From: Prostheceraeus crozeri
Lineage: Eukaryota > Platyhelminthes > Polycladida > Euryleptidae
DNA: 64,000 nucleotides
Assembly: GCA_907163375.1 (NCBI GenBank)
Contig: CAJQUW010001462.1
Coordinates: 1-64,000, forward strand
Direction: 5' to 3'
Shown: one piece after another, positions 11,522 to 19,865 of the stretch
Layout of the letters: the number at the start of each line of letters is the position of its first letter
How positions within the stretch are numbered: the stretch's first letter is position 1
Notes under the pieces: generated by a model
Seen by the model: only the letters and a program-made list of their open reading frames with translations
The model's database searches: none
Told to the model about the DNA's origin: nothing
Program-made: the position numbers and the translations under genes

Positions 11522-11794
11522 TACTTTCACTGCACTGAGCATGTTTAACACAGGTGATTCAAATGGAATTACAATGGATATGTATAAAAATGGTTACTTC
11601 TTCATTATATACAATCTCACAGCAGATGCAGATCTAGGCGGTGAAAGCGTAGGAGTTACAAAGTCTGGAAATCTACGACTAGAGGTGTCATTTGAGTCAC
11701 CTTCGAAGAAAACAATTACTTGCCTCATTTATGCTATCTATGATAGCAAAGTTGAAATAACGAGAATGCGAGACGTAACTGTCAGCTATCAGAG

Positions 11795-12255
11795 ATGAGT
11801 AACTTAAGCAACATACAAATCTTGAGGAAAATGGAAATGCTCATCCCTACTCCAAGTCAATATTTCTGGATGTCTTTTCTAGAGATAATTTACCTAATTC
11901 AATTCCTTTCTATCCTTGTTCGCTTATCATCAATACGGACAGCAACAATCTTCCTGGTAAACATTGGATTGCAGTGTACATCAATCGCTATAAAGTGGCT
12001 GAATATTTTGACTCTCTTAATCTACCTCGCTTACATGACATTGCACTATGGATGAATAGGTTCTCCTGGACGATTAAGAAAGTTACATCGTTTCCACTCC
12101 AAAGCAATGTATCTCTCATGTGCGGCGGTTATGTGCTATATTTCGTCAACGAGAGACCATTGAAAAATAACTGCAAAAGTGTTTTACAACTTTTTTCGAA
12201 AGACTGCTATAAAAATGATGTAATTCTTACAAAGTATATTGAAACTGTTTTGTAA
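11795..12255 (+). pseudogene. Polinton adenain-like cysteine protease, one frameshift
   Basis: This is the capsid-maturation protease of Polintons, related to adenovirus adenain. The ATG at 11795 overlaps the end of the capsid gene (ATGA). The first dozen or so codons are in one frame; the core is in another, from about 11836 to the stop at 12253. There the VFSRDNLP block, the catalytic His in KHWIAVYI (His codon 11962-11964), the acidic partner in YFDS and the nucleophile Cys in LMCGGYVLYF (codon 12121-12123) are all visible in order. A single-base frameshift near 11832-11842 separates start and core. AATAAA follows at 12256. Length and motif spacing match the family. Confidence 0.82.
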
Positions 12256-12386
12256 TAAAGTTTTATTTTATATGTAAATATCCTTGTTTTATGTTCCAAA
12301 TCGTTGGGTTTAGAGTGAAAGCAAAACATGTTTACATTTCAATATGTATTTACAAATATACAGTTCTTTTCTAAATATTTACATAG

Positions 12387-12956
12387 CTACAATGTAGATT
12401 TCACAAATATTTTTCTCAAATCACATAGGATGGGAGGAACATCATTTATGTCTTTAATGCCGGTTATCACAATCTTTCCATTATGGAATACATGAACATG
12501 ATATGGGTGCCAGTTAGTCATCTGTGCTGCTGGAAATAGTTCCACTTCATAAGTGAGATTATTTGATGATGTAACTTTACGAAAGTCATAATGATAGTTC
12601 AATTCACATAACACAGTCATTGTCTTCACTTCCCATTCAGATAATGAGTCACTAAGTAAATTTTCCAACGTAGAATGTAGATATGGTAGATCACCATCAG
12701 TGAAGCCACCAACACACTGGATTGTTCCATTTGGAAAGAATAGGATAGTCACATATTTATCCTTCCTCTGTATCCTCCATGTTAACATTGAGGGTCTTCC
12801 TAGATGTAGATTCGTTGTCGGCTTCATCTTGTGTTTTATTAATAACCATTGATTTCGATTGGGAATGTTCCGCTCGATTTCTTGAAGATTGAGTTTTGAG
12901 TTTACTTTTGTAGTTAACATGCGATTCACGACTTCCATCCGCTTGATGTCCTCCAT
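12387..12956 (-). CDS. TATA-binding-protein-like (TBP fold) protein encoded by the Polinton
   Basis: An intact 189-residue ORF, close to the size of a bare TBP core. It shows two direct repeats of the TBP half-saddle. Repeat 1 (about residues 8-102) has NSKLNLQEIERN, then a MLTWRI strand, an ILFFPNGTIQCVGG hairpin and a long helix. Repeat 2 (about 106-186) has MTVLCELNYHYDFRKV, YEVELFPAAQM, VHVFHNGKIVITG and a final helix. The YE-ELFP and GKIVITG blocks are diagnostic of TBP in my judgement. TBP bends TATA DNA to start transcription. The start at 12956 gives the whole first repeat; ATG at 12938 is an alternative. It overlaps the upstream PC4-like ORF by 200 bp in another frame. Function as a working TBP is inferred. 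Confidence 0.72.
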   Translation of the reverse strand: MEDIKRMEVVNRMLTTKVNSKLNLQEIERNIPNRNQWLLIKHKMKPTTNLHLGRPSMLTWRIQRKDKYVTILFFPNGTIQCVGGFTDGDLPYLHSTLENLLSDSLSEWEVKTMTVLCELNYHYDFRKVTSSNNLTYEVELFPAAQMTNWHPYHVHVFHNGKIVITGIKDINDVPPILCDLRKIFVKSTL

Positions 12957-13380
12957 CCTTAATGAATGAAATCATAGGTGGTAGTATCTCTTTTGTAAAG
13001 TTTCTCCATGTGACGTCACTGAAACGGAAAAATTGATAGTCAATATCTTCCCTCTTTGGTGAACAGACGTATAGCTTGACGGTAGAGTCACACTTTATCC
13101 ATACCTTTTGATCGAGGGGAATCTTCATCCGTGTCTTATGGTTGTCAATCAGATCAGCGAAGTCTTTCAGTGAAGATAATGCGTCAAGGCTAATGCAAAC
13201 GCCACGATGTTTTCCACCACTATTTGTTATTAAGTGACGAAAGACTACTTTCATAGAATTTGTTATGTGAATGCTTTGTGAGTCATTTAATTTCCATGTT
13301 CTAATGTAATGAGGCATGTTTTCAAATATAAACCTAAATTTATTTGTTTGCATAAAGCTTGCTATTTTACATCTCAACAT
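12757..13380 (-). CDS. PC4-like (ssDNA-binding coactivator) candidate, Polinton gene
   Basis: A 207-codon open ORF directly upstream of the TBP-like gene. Residues about 36-82 look like a PC4/SUB1 domain: strand SIHIT, strand MKVVFRHLI, a basic KHRGVCISLD turn and helix ALSSLKDFADLID. A weaker second copy may span residues 97-136 (VKLYVCSPKR ... VTWRNFTKEI). PC4 proteins bind single-stranded DNA and aid promoter melting by RNA polymerase II. The last 65 residues are hydrophilic and low-complexity, and overlap the start of the TBP-like ORF in a different frame. So either the genes truly overlap or a frameshift turned a former fusion, or a shorter gene, into this tail. The assignment rests on pattern only. 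Confidence 0.45.
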   Translation of the reverse strand: MLRCKIASFMQTNKFRFIFENMPHYIRTWKLNDSQSIHITNSMKVVFRHLITNSGGKHRGVCISLDALSSLKDFADLIDNHKTRMKIPLDQKVWIKCDSTVKLYVCSPKREDIDYQFFRFSDVTWRNFTKEILPPMISFIKDGGHQADGSRESHVNYKSKLKTQSSRNRAEHSQSKSMVINKTQDEADNESTSRKTLNVNMEDTEEG

Positions 13381-13558
13381 ATCGGAATGATGTTGAGTGC
13401 TACGTCTTCAATTCATAGTAGGACTACCTATGTTTTAGTAATTATTTCTACATATCGGAAAAATGTAGAAATTTTATTTTATATTTAATCTACCTATATA
13501 TTATTAAGCATAACTAGGAAGAAATGTAGTGATTGGTTAGTTTACTTTGTTAAATTTC
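13381..13558. other. Short intergenic spacer between two minus-strand genes
   Basis: AT-rich spacer with no ORF. It would carry the promoter of the PC4-like/TBP-like pair on the minus strand. No clear TATATAAG is present here, only loose TATATA-type text near 13495. Confidence 0.3.
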
Positions 13559-16500
13559 TTAAACTTCTACGTCACCTGTAGCAGGAAGGCATCTCCTTCT
13601 CTTTGAAGGTGGGGGAAGACCTAAACTATAGTGTCCATATGGTAGAGATAGATTTTTATTTAACCAACAGCGCTTATCCTCCCAAAGTGAAAGTCCTCGC
13701 TTTCTAAATGATTTTGTAGTGACTACGTGATTTTTTGAATTTATAATTGTCATTTCCTCATTTGTATCTTTCTCACTGTAGTACACAGTCCTATAATCAT
13801 TATGATGTAATTTTTTAACTGCAGTTCTCTGCACTCCTTTTGCCCGCTTGATGCTATCACAAGTTGAATCTAGATATTTCATTGAATACATTTTTGGTTT
13901 TAGCAAGATCATTTCCTCAAGCAACTTCCCCGCACACTCATCCTTAAAACAACCTAATCTGGCTCTGTTTGTAGCTGAGTATAATCGGTGATGACTGTCA
14001 TAGTTTGAAGAGTCAAATTTTTCACCAAAATATAGCAGTACATCCTCCAGGCTGACAGATGGTGAGGTGTACAAACATAGGAAAAAACTGTCGGTATCAC
14101 CTCCACAAAGCCGCGTTCTATTTATCAGTGGACATCTTTTCAAATCATTGTAGTATAACTGGTACATTTCCAACTTGCTATAGTCAAGTACCGCCTGACC
14201 AACGTAAATCAATTTATTCAACATTATTGAAAGTTTATACATTTCCATACCAACTAAATCTTCATCAAATATCTTATGCTGTACATAGAGAGGATGATTT
14301 GATAATTTTCGACATTGTTCCACGCTGTTTACTAATTTGAATTTTCTCCTTCGTCTTACATTTTCCATTGTTTTACCATATAAAGATTTATTTTTCAACT
14401 TATAAAATGACTTTTCAAAGTTGGTACTTGATTGAGCTCTCTTTTGTGAATTCATATCAATGTACGTTCTTAACCATGGCTTTTGTGTGAACTTTATACC
14501 GTTGTGAATTTCTGTGATTTTCATACCCATGGATTAATAAAATTTTAACATTGAATAGTGTACAATATAATTTTCCCTATTGAATTGATGAAGCAAGAGT
14601 TTTTTAGTTGAACTGAATTTAGTGTCTGGTCTTATTGTCCTATGTAAATCCTTCATATAAGTTGAGAACATATTTTGCTCTACGGTCTGCATCTCTGTCG
14701 CTAATGGGAAATCGGCAGTGTCATCATGTATGTTTGCAGGATATTCCAAGTTCAAATCAAAAATATATCCAATTTCACCATCATCATCGATAGCTTGTAT
14801 ATTTTCTTCGTTTAGAAAATAGCTTACTTCACTATCACTCAACCATTTAAAATTTGAATGTGGTAGACTCTTACTGAGCGAAGAACCGTAAAGGTTATTG
14901 ACATCAATGTAAGATAAGTGACGACTTTCATTTGTATTATTTTGTAATTCCGAAATGCGTGCACGTGCTCTGTGAATGTTCGTAAAAGTCATTCCACCCC
15001 TTATTCCCCTTTCGAAGAGATTATACATACTTTCATCTTGTATGTAGTGTGGAGGATTATTAGATGTCAAATTTAAAGCTGAAGTAAAGCTAAGATGTGG
15101 AAGGCTAACGAAATGGACAGGATCTACTTCATCTTCACTTTGACTTAGTGACCTAAAAACTTCAAAAATATCTGCCAGTAATAATACATCCAGTTTCAAA
15201 TATGCAAGCATGTAATCACCAAAATTGTTACAATTGAAAGCAAACCGCGCATTACCAGCGTGCTCATATTCTTCATCTGAACAATGTTCACGAGTGAGAT
15301 CATTAGAAAATTCACATTGCGGTGGCAGACATTTTTCTAACAATGTATTTAGACTTTTGAAATAACAGTAGGGAAACACTCCCTTTTGATAAAGAATATC
15401 ATCTGTTAACAGGGGAAATTCATTTCTTAGTTTTTCTACATGTTTATAAACTTGCAATCCTCTTGCTAACTCACTCAATGATGCACTTAAAAATTGATAA
15501 GAATCTAAGAATTTTAACTTGAAGTAGATTGTTTTTCCTTTGTATTCGTTCACAGGGACGCTGGCGGATAGAGTTATATACTTTTCAGCTGTTGCTGCTA
15601 CTACTTCCAATTTCCATGACTTCTTCTTTCCAATTGCTTTATAGCAAACGATATGACTATCATAATTCTTAAAATTATGGAAGAAGATGGGTAGTTCCTG
15701 CCTATTTAGTTTTAATCGAAGATTGCATTTACTGCATATTGTTTGTCTATATCTTCCTGTTAAATGGTCGTGATCTCTTACTTTTATGCAATCATCACTA
15801 AATGCAGCTTTACATTTATTACAATTTTTTACATTTTTATGTTTTTCTTCTTCATCTGAAGAAAGAGACATTGGTTGACGACTTATTGCACGCTGATTAT
15901 CATATAAGTTTTGAGCTATATTTTCTAGGTGATCCAAGAAGTCCATAATACAATTCTCTCCTTTGAAGACATAATATTTGTTTTCAAATCTTGACTGGAG
16001 AGCTTTATGCCAAACATGATAAACACCAACTGCTGCCGGTTTGTGTACTTTATTATCGATGTAGCACTCTATATCTGCATAAACAACTAAAGGAGGACTT
16101 AATTGATATTCCATGCTACTTGTGCTTACCTCTAGTTGTTTAGGCATTCTTTCTATTTGTGCCTTTCCACGAACACAAAATTGATAATGTCGCTCCAAAG
16201 TTGTCTTATATGTAAACGATCGGGTACACCGATCGCAGAAATGTTTGTATCTTCTATTTATTTTTCTATATAATCTTGATAGTTTTCTGATTCCACAATA
16301 GTGTGCACGTTCATTGTTTATAATTAGTAGTATATTCACAGTTCGTTTACCAATAAAGTTGCTGCTATATCGAACACCTTTTAGTCCTTTTTCGTAAAGG
16401 TGAATGTTGATTTTAATGTCATTATTTTTCTCAAACTTAGGAATATCTTTAATTGATACGGGTGTAGAGATGTCATTCATATTTAGTTCAGATGTCCATT

Positions 16501-17008
16501 TACTATATGATTTTATCTCATTCCTAGAATATGATACATCATTGTAATGTAGCATTGATAGAACTGAATACAAGAAACAGTCATTTGCATTTGAATGTAC
16601 ATTAATTACAGCCTTCGAATCTTTCAGACACTTTGGTAGATTAAATACTTCTCCACCAGAAAGTAATGGACTAGTAATAACATTGAATTCTATATTTAGT
16701 ATTTCGTCTATAACCCAATTGCTACCCTTATTTGCAAAAGCTTCAATATGACTTGAGAGACTATTTAAGTTATCTTGGAACCATGTATCATAGTCATAAA
16801 TATAGTTTGTGGATGATGAAGTAAAGTGTGCGAGAAACGTTTCATCTTCCTGAGGATTTGATCGCACATAACGAATTTGTGCTACCAGACGACCACGTAG
16901 TTGAAAATTTTCTAGAAGGTTTGACACTAAGTTTTCTAATATAGATCGGATACTTAATAAAAAGGAAGTTATATCTACTGTGTGTGCTGATGGTGTGATG
17001 TCGTACAC
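13559..17008 (-). pseudogene. Protein-primed DNA polymerase B of the Polinton, one in-frame stop
   Basis: About 1,148 codons in a single frame, broken only by TAA at 14534-14536 (14531-14533 and the ATG at 14530 continue in frame). The N-terminal 280 residues hold a cysteine-protease-like region (NDCFLYSVL ... AHYCGIRKL) and a C2HC finger (CDRC ... HYQFC). Then come exonuclease motif I (YADIEC, about 310-315), an HNH-like knuckle (CNKC ... RDHDHLTGRY ... CSKC, 396-428), Exo II (FHNFKNYDSH) and Exo III (YMLAYLKLDV, about 599-608). The polymerase follows with IDVNNLYG (about 701-708), KNKSLYG and GGDTDS after the stop. This enzyme would copy the element from a terminal protein. The stop falls between palm motifs A and B, so the product is inactive unless read through. 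Confidence 0.9.
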
Positions 17009-17070
17009 ACGAGCATGACCGTTGAGCGGGCTTTCGCTGAGACTTACAGTTCCATGATTATTTTCTATAA

Positions 17071-17158
17071 CCCCCCCCCCCCCACCGCCGTGTATGAAGT
17101 GTATGAAGTGTATGAAGGTTAAAGGTCAAGGTCAAGTCAAAGGTCAAGGTCAAGTTCA
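17071..17158. repeat. C13 tract, 9-bp repeats and AGGTCA half-site array upstream of polB
   Basis: A run of 13 C (17071-17083) is followed by three copies of a 9-bp unit, GTATGAAGT (from 17092). Then comes a cluster of nuclear-receptor-type half-sites: AGGTCA at 17123, 17129, 17141 and 17147 and AGTTCA at 17153. The cluster lies about 65-150 bp upstream of the polymerase start on the minus strand. It may be simple repeat expansion or a regulatory block. Confidence 0.55.
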
Positions 17159-17242
17159 TGTGGAAGTTTATGCATTATGGTCATTTCGAGTGATCAAACT
17201 TTAACTTTGAAAATTTTCAAAAACTTGAAAACTTAGTTATTT

Positions 17243-17595
17243 TTGAGAAAAACTTAGAATTATTCCAGTTGCATACACCTGCATACAACAAGGATTTTTT
17301 CATTGAATAGGTACATATGTTATATCTTTCGAAAGCTCTTTTCATTCTGATTCCAATGATGTATTGTATGCAATATGTATGACGCCATCCGAAGCAGCTA
17401 TAGCCCTTTGAAAGATAGATAGAATTTAGTTGAGAAACTTAGAAATTGAAATCATAAATTTTTCTTCCTGCATACACTTGCATACAACAGGGATTTCTTC
17501 ATCGAATGGGTACATACCTTATATCATCAGAAAGGTCTTTTCATTCTCTAGCTAATGATGTATTGTATGCAATATGTATGATATCATCCTAAGGT
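17243..17595. repeat. Two-copy tandem repeat, about 190-200 bp
   Basis: Unit 1 (17243-17429) and unit 2 (17430 to about 17595) share TTGAGAAA..CTTAG, GCATACAC(C/T)TGCATACAACA and the 20-mer GATGTATTGTATGCAATATG. Spacing is 187 bp at the start and 199 bp later, so unit 2 carries an insertion. I see no ORF between the polymerase start and 17880 except these repeats. Confidence 0.75.
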
Positions 17596-17899
17596 GAAAA
17601 AAAGCATTCAAAAACACTGTAAATCTATTCAAACTTTCATCCAATTTGACTATCATTTGAATTACACATTAATATTCATTTCAAATTTGTTCTTCTATGT
17701 TCGGTGCTGTTTCAAAGTCTCAAACAAGTGATTTGAAATATATATCTTCGAAATATTAAACTTAGAAATACTTATAGGTAGCTATTTCAGAGATGAATAT
17801 ATCTATCCCAAGTTCCCATTCAAATCCTATCAGAAATTCGATTTGTGAAATTATAAAAACAAGATTGTTATTTATGTAAGTGTTATTAAAGATAAAAAA

Positions 17900-18307
17900 T
17901 TACATATTGTCAATGTTGGGGAAAGGAATCAGTCTCTTCAGGTCAACTCGAACACATACTCTTGTCTTTTTGGGGGCACCAGGGCAGCGGCGAGGCGTGG
18001 CTGGATCCATTATGCTGAACTCCAGCGCAGTTGTCAAATTCTGTTCTTCAGGCTCTAATCGCACACATATCCGCTTCATGTTTGTTTTTCGTGGAGCATT
18101 TCGAACCTGACTTCCACTACGTGTCTTGACTGTTATAAGAGCTTCCACCGGTGTTTCGATGATACTCCTCTGTAGTACCAAACTTTCATCTTCTGATGAT
18201 TCATGATCAGGAGTTACAGGTCCTCTTACGAACACTCTGGGTTCGCATGGCGATTCCGTCCTTTCAACAGGAGAAGTGGGAGGTGCTGTGATACGTTCCA
18301 TTTTCAA
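17900..18307 (-). CDS. Unknown 135-aa basic/acidic protein, possible accessory gene
   Basis: An open 135-codon ORF. The N-terminal half is Pro/Ser/Glu-rich and likely disordered (SSEDES cluster near residue 38). The C-terminal half repeats a short motif: PRKTNMKRICVRLE and later PKKTRVCVRVDLKR, each a basic run followed by an (I/V)CVR strand. I recognise no domain. A TATA box sits on the same strand 87 bp before the ATG. It is divergently paired with the ORF at 18549. It may be an accessory gene of the Polinton, since the promoter layout matches the element's left side, but it could also be host or non-coding. Confidence 0.45.
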   Translation of the reverse strand: MKMERITAPPTSPVERTESPCEPRVFVRGPVTPDHESSEDESLVLQRSIIETPVEALITVKTRSGSQVRNAPRKTNMKRICVRLEPEEQNLTTALEFSIMDPATPRRCPGAPKKTRVCVRVDLKRLIPFPNIDNM

Positions 18308-18393
18308 TGTGATTAGAATAATCTAGATAAGATAGCTGATAATATGGTACTTGAGGATTAGAACCTTTGATAAGAATTGGTACACAACTAGGA

Positions 18394-18470
18394 CTTATAT
18401 ACTTTTCGAACAAAGGAATTCCCAACAGCCAATCAGAGAGGTTCCGATTTTCCCTAAAGGGATATATAAG
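18394..18470. promoter_or_regulatory. Divergent promoter with two TATATAAG boxes and a CCAAT box
   Basis: TATATAAG occurs on the minus strand at 18394-18401 and on the plus strand at 18463-18470, with CCAAT at 18429-18433 between them. The start codons lie at 18307 (minus) and 18549 or 18552 (plus), each about 80-90 bp downstream. The symmetry argues for a real bidirectional promoter. Confidence 0.65.
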
Positions 18471-18548
18471 GATGTCATTGTTCCAATTAAGCAAGTTCTA
18501 ATCCTCGTGACTTGAGTAGACATTAAGAATCTATTACGAATCTATTTC

Positions 18549-18842
18549 ATGATGAGTACCCAGAAACAACTGTTCTGTTACCAAAATGAAAGCCAAGTAA
18601 TTATGGGTGGACCGTTGGATGCGAAGGTTAATTTGTGTTGCGGATGCAAAGTGGAACTCTGGAAGACTTTAACAGTGACAGCACTCCAAAGGAGAAAAGG
18701 ACTGTCGGCGAAGTGTCCTATACACGAGTGTGATCACGACTTCACAGACAATGCAACATTCCTCGAATGGGCTGAGGACTTCTTGAAGTTAACGGAGTCC
18801 CCCGAGGGACGTGACTTACCTTCTTTCATTTTGTATGGTTAA
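18549..18842 (+). CDS. Unknown 97-aa Cys/His-rich protein, possible accessory gene
   Basis: An open 97-codon ORF about 80 bp after a TATA box. It contains NLCCGCKVE and, about 35 residues on, KCPIHECDHDF, giving a Cys/His set that could bind one zinc ion. An acidic helical C-terminus (FLEWAEDFLKLTE) follows. AATAAA occurs downstream at 18959. I know no matching family. It may be an early accessory gene of the Polinton, sharing its promoter with the minus-strand ORF that starts at 18307. Confidence 0.45.
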   Translation: MMSTQKQLFCYQNESQVIMGGPLDAKVNLCCGCKVELWKTLTVTALQRRKGLSAKCPIHECDHDFTDNATFLEWAEDFLKLTESPEGRDLPSFILYG

Positions 18843-19194
18843 TTACACTTACATTGTAAACCTCTTGTTTTCATTTCGCAAATTCTGTAAATGGGATTCT
18901 GATTAGTAAATAATAGAACATTCATAACATAATTTCTGATCTGTAAACGCATTATGAAAATAAAAATTGTCATCATAGTCACAATGGCCACAATTGTCGC
19001 ATTTGAGCAAACAGTCTCAAAACAAACACCTGCTTAAGTACCGAAATAGATGTTCGCATCCCTATTCTAATTCACATACTCTAATTCAATTTCGGAACAA
19101 GCCGTTCCGATCGCAACACACAAATAAGTGTACCGAATTATTAAGTATGATCTCAATTCGCCTATCAATCGGAACGCGGTTCCTATTTACATGT

Positions 19195-19350
19195 TCCTAT
19201 CCATGTTCGCATCCATTCGCAATTCGGAACATGTTCATATCCATGTTCGCATTCGCAATTCGGAACATGTTCATATCCATGTTCGCATTCGCAATTCGGA
19301 ACATGTTCATATCCATGTTCGCATTCGCAATTCGGAACATGTTCCTATCC
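19195..19350. repeat. 36-bp minisatellite, about four copies
   Basis: The unit begins CATGTTCATATCCATGTTCG and continues CATTCGCAATTCGGAA, 36 bp in all. Four copies run nearly identically, with degenerate flanking halves back to about 19040 (GTTCGCATCC, AATTCGGAAC). Because 36 is divisible by three and the unit lacks stops, two plus-strand frames stay open. The resulting 213- and 88-codon ORFs look like artefacts of the repeat. Confidence 0.85.
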
Positions 19351-19421
19351 ATGTCCATTATCAGTGCGTCCGCAATACTAACTACTCACAGTAGGCCTAT
19401 ATGGAAAGTTAAGGAAGAACG

Positions 19422-19865
19422 TCAAAGACGACGAATGTGGCGTTCATTCTCCCATTTTGAGGTTTTAATAAAGAATGTGTTGCTGCCTCTTGTGGTTTTC
19501 ACTGTAGGTATAATGATCCTTCCGGAAGAAGAGACAGGAGGCACAAGAGGGTTCAAAATGTGTGATGGGGAATTGGCAAGCGAAAGGAGTTTCAAAGAAG
19601 CGCACTTTCTTCTACTAGAGATAGGTTCGAAGTGATGACTTGAGCACTCTTTGTAATCCCTGCCGCACAGGATTCGATGAAAACGATTGTGAATTCTTTC
19701 CAGCTTAAGTGAATTTTCTGTCGACAGTCCAGCTAGCAATGGTGAGCAATACTCCAAAATCGATCGCACAATTGCGATGAAAGCGTTGATTAACGATGCC
19801 TCACAAACATCATTTTGTTTAAGATAAATGGAAAAGAAATATAGTAAGACTTGAATCCAAATGGC
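19422..19865 (-). mobile_element. 3' fragment of a non-LTR retrotransposon (LINE)
   Basis: The minus-strand text contains IVRSILEYCSPLLAGLS, LERIHNRFHRIL and ISSRRKCASLKLL, the signature of the region after the reverse-transcriptase domain in Jockey/CR1-like LINEs. The open frame can be followed upstream to about 19860. No catalytic core is present, so this is a 5'-truncated remnant. A second, different copy of this region is at 47644-48177. Confidence 0.7.

Larger units (their letters stand above)
8731..11798 (+). pseudogene. Polinton major capsid protein (double jelly roll), frameshifted and split by Tc1
   Basis: The N-terminal ORF (8731 to about 9450 in the correct frame) opens with a DSPPHQTDI-type segment and beta-strand text (FDIPANPQDYIDCQSIDLEL) that I recognise as the Polinton double-jelly-roll capsid protein, often annotated as F54H12.2-like. 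Near the A-run at 9448-9452 the coding text shifts frame and continues at 9483-9741 (VENESFIGAFEKNPFNFQH). At 9742 a complete Tc1 element interrupts it. The C-terminal beta domain resumes at about 11524-11798 with GYFFIIYNLTADAD and LRLEVSFESP. Only the frameshift and the insertion break it. The protease start overlaps its stop by 4 bases (11795-11798). Confidence 0.82.

Noticed and set aside
1490..17070. CATGGAACTG near 1506 and its inverse near 17050 as Polinton terminal inverted repeats
   Set aside because: The match is about 10 bp and does not extend. Two unknown genes with similar promoters lie outside it, so I do not use it as a border.
18994..19635. 213-codon plus-strand ORF with FAIRNMFISM repeats
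   Set aside because: It is the translation of the 36-bp minisatellite, and its 3' part is antisense to a LINE fragment. There is no domain or promoter.
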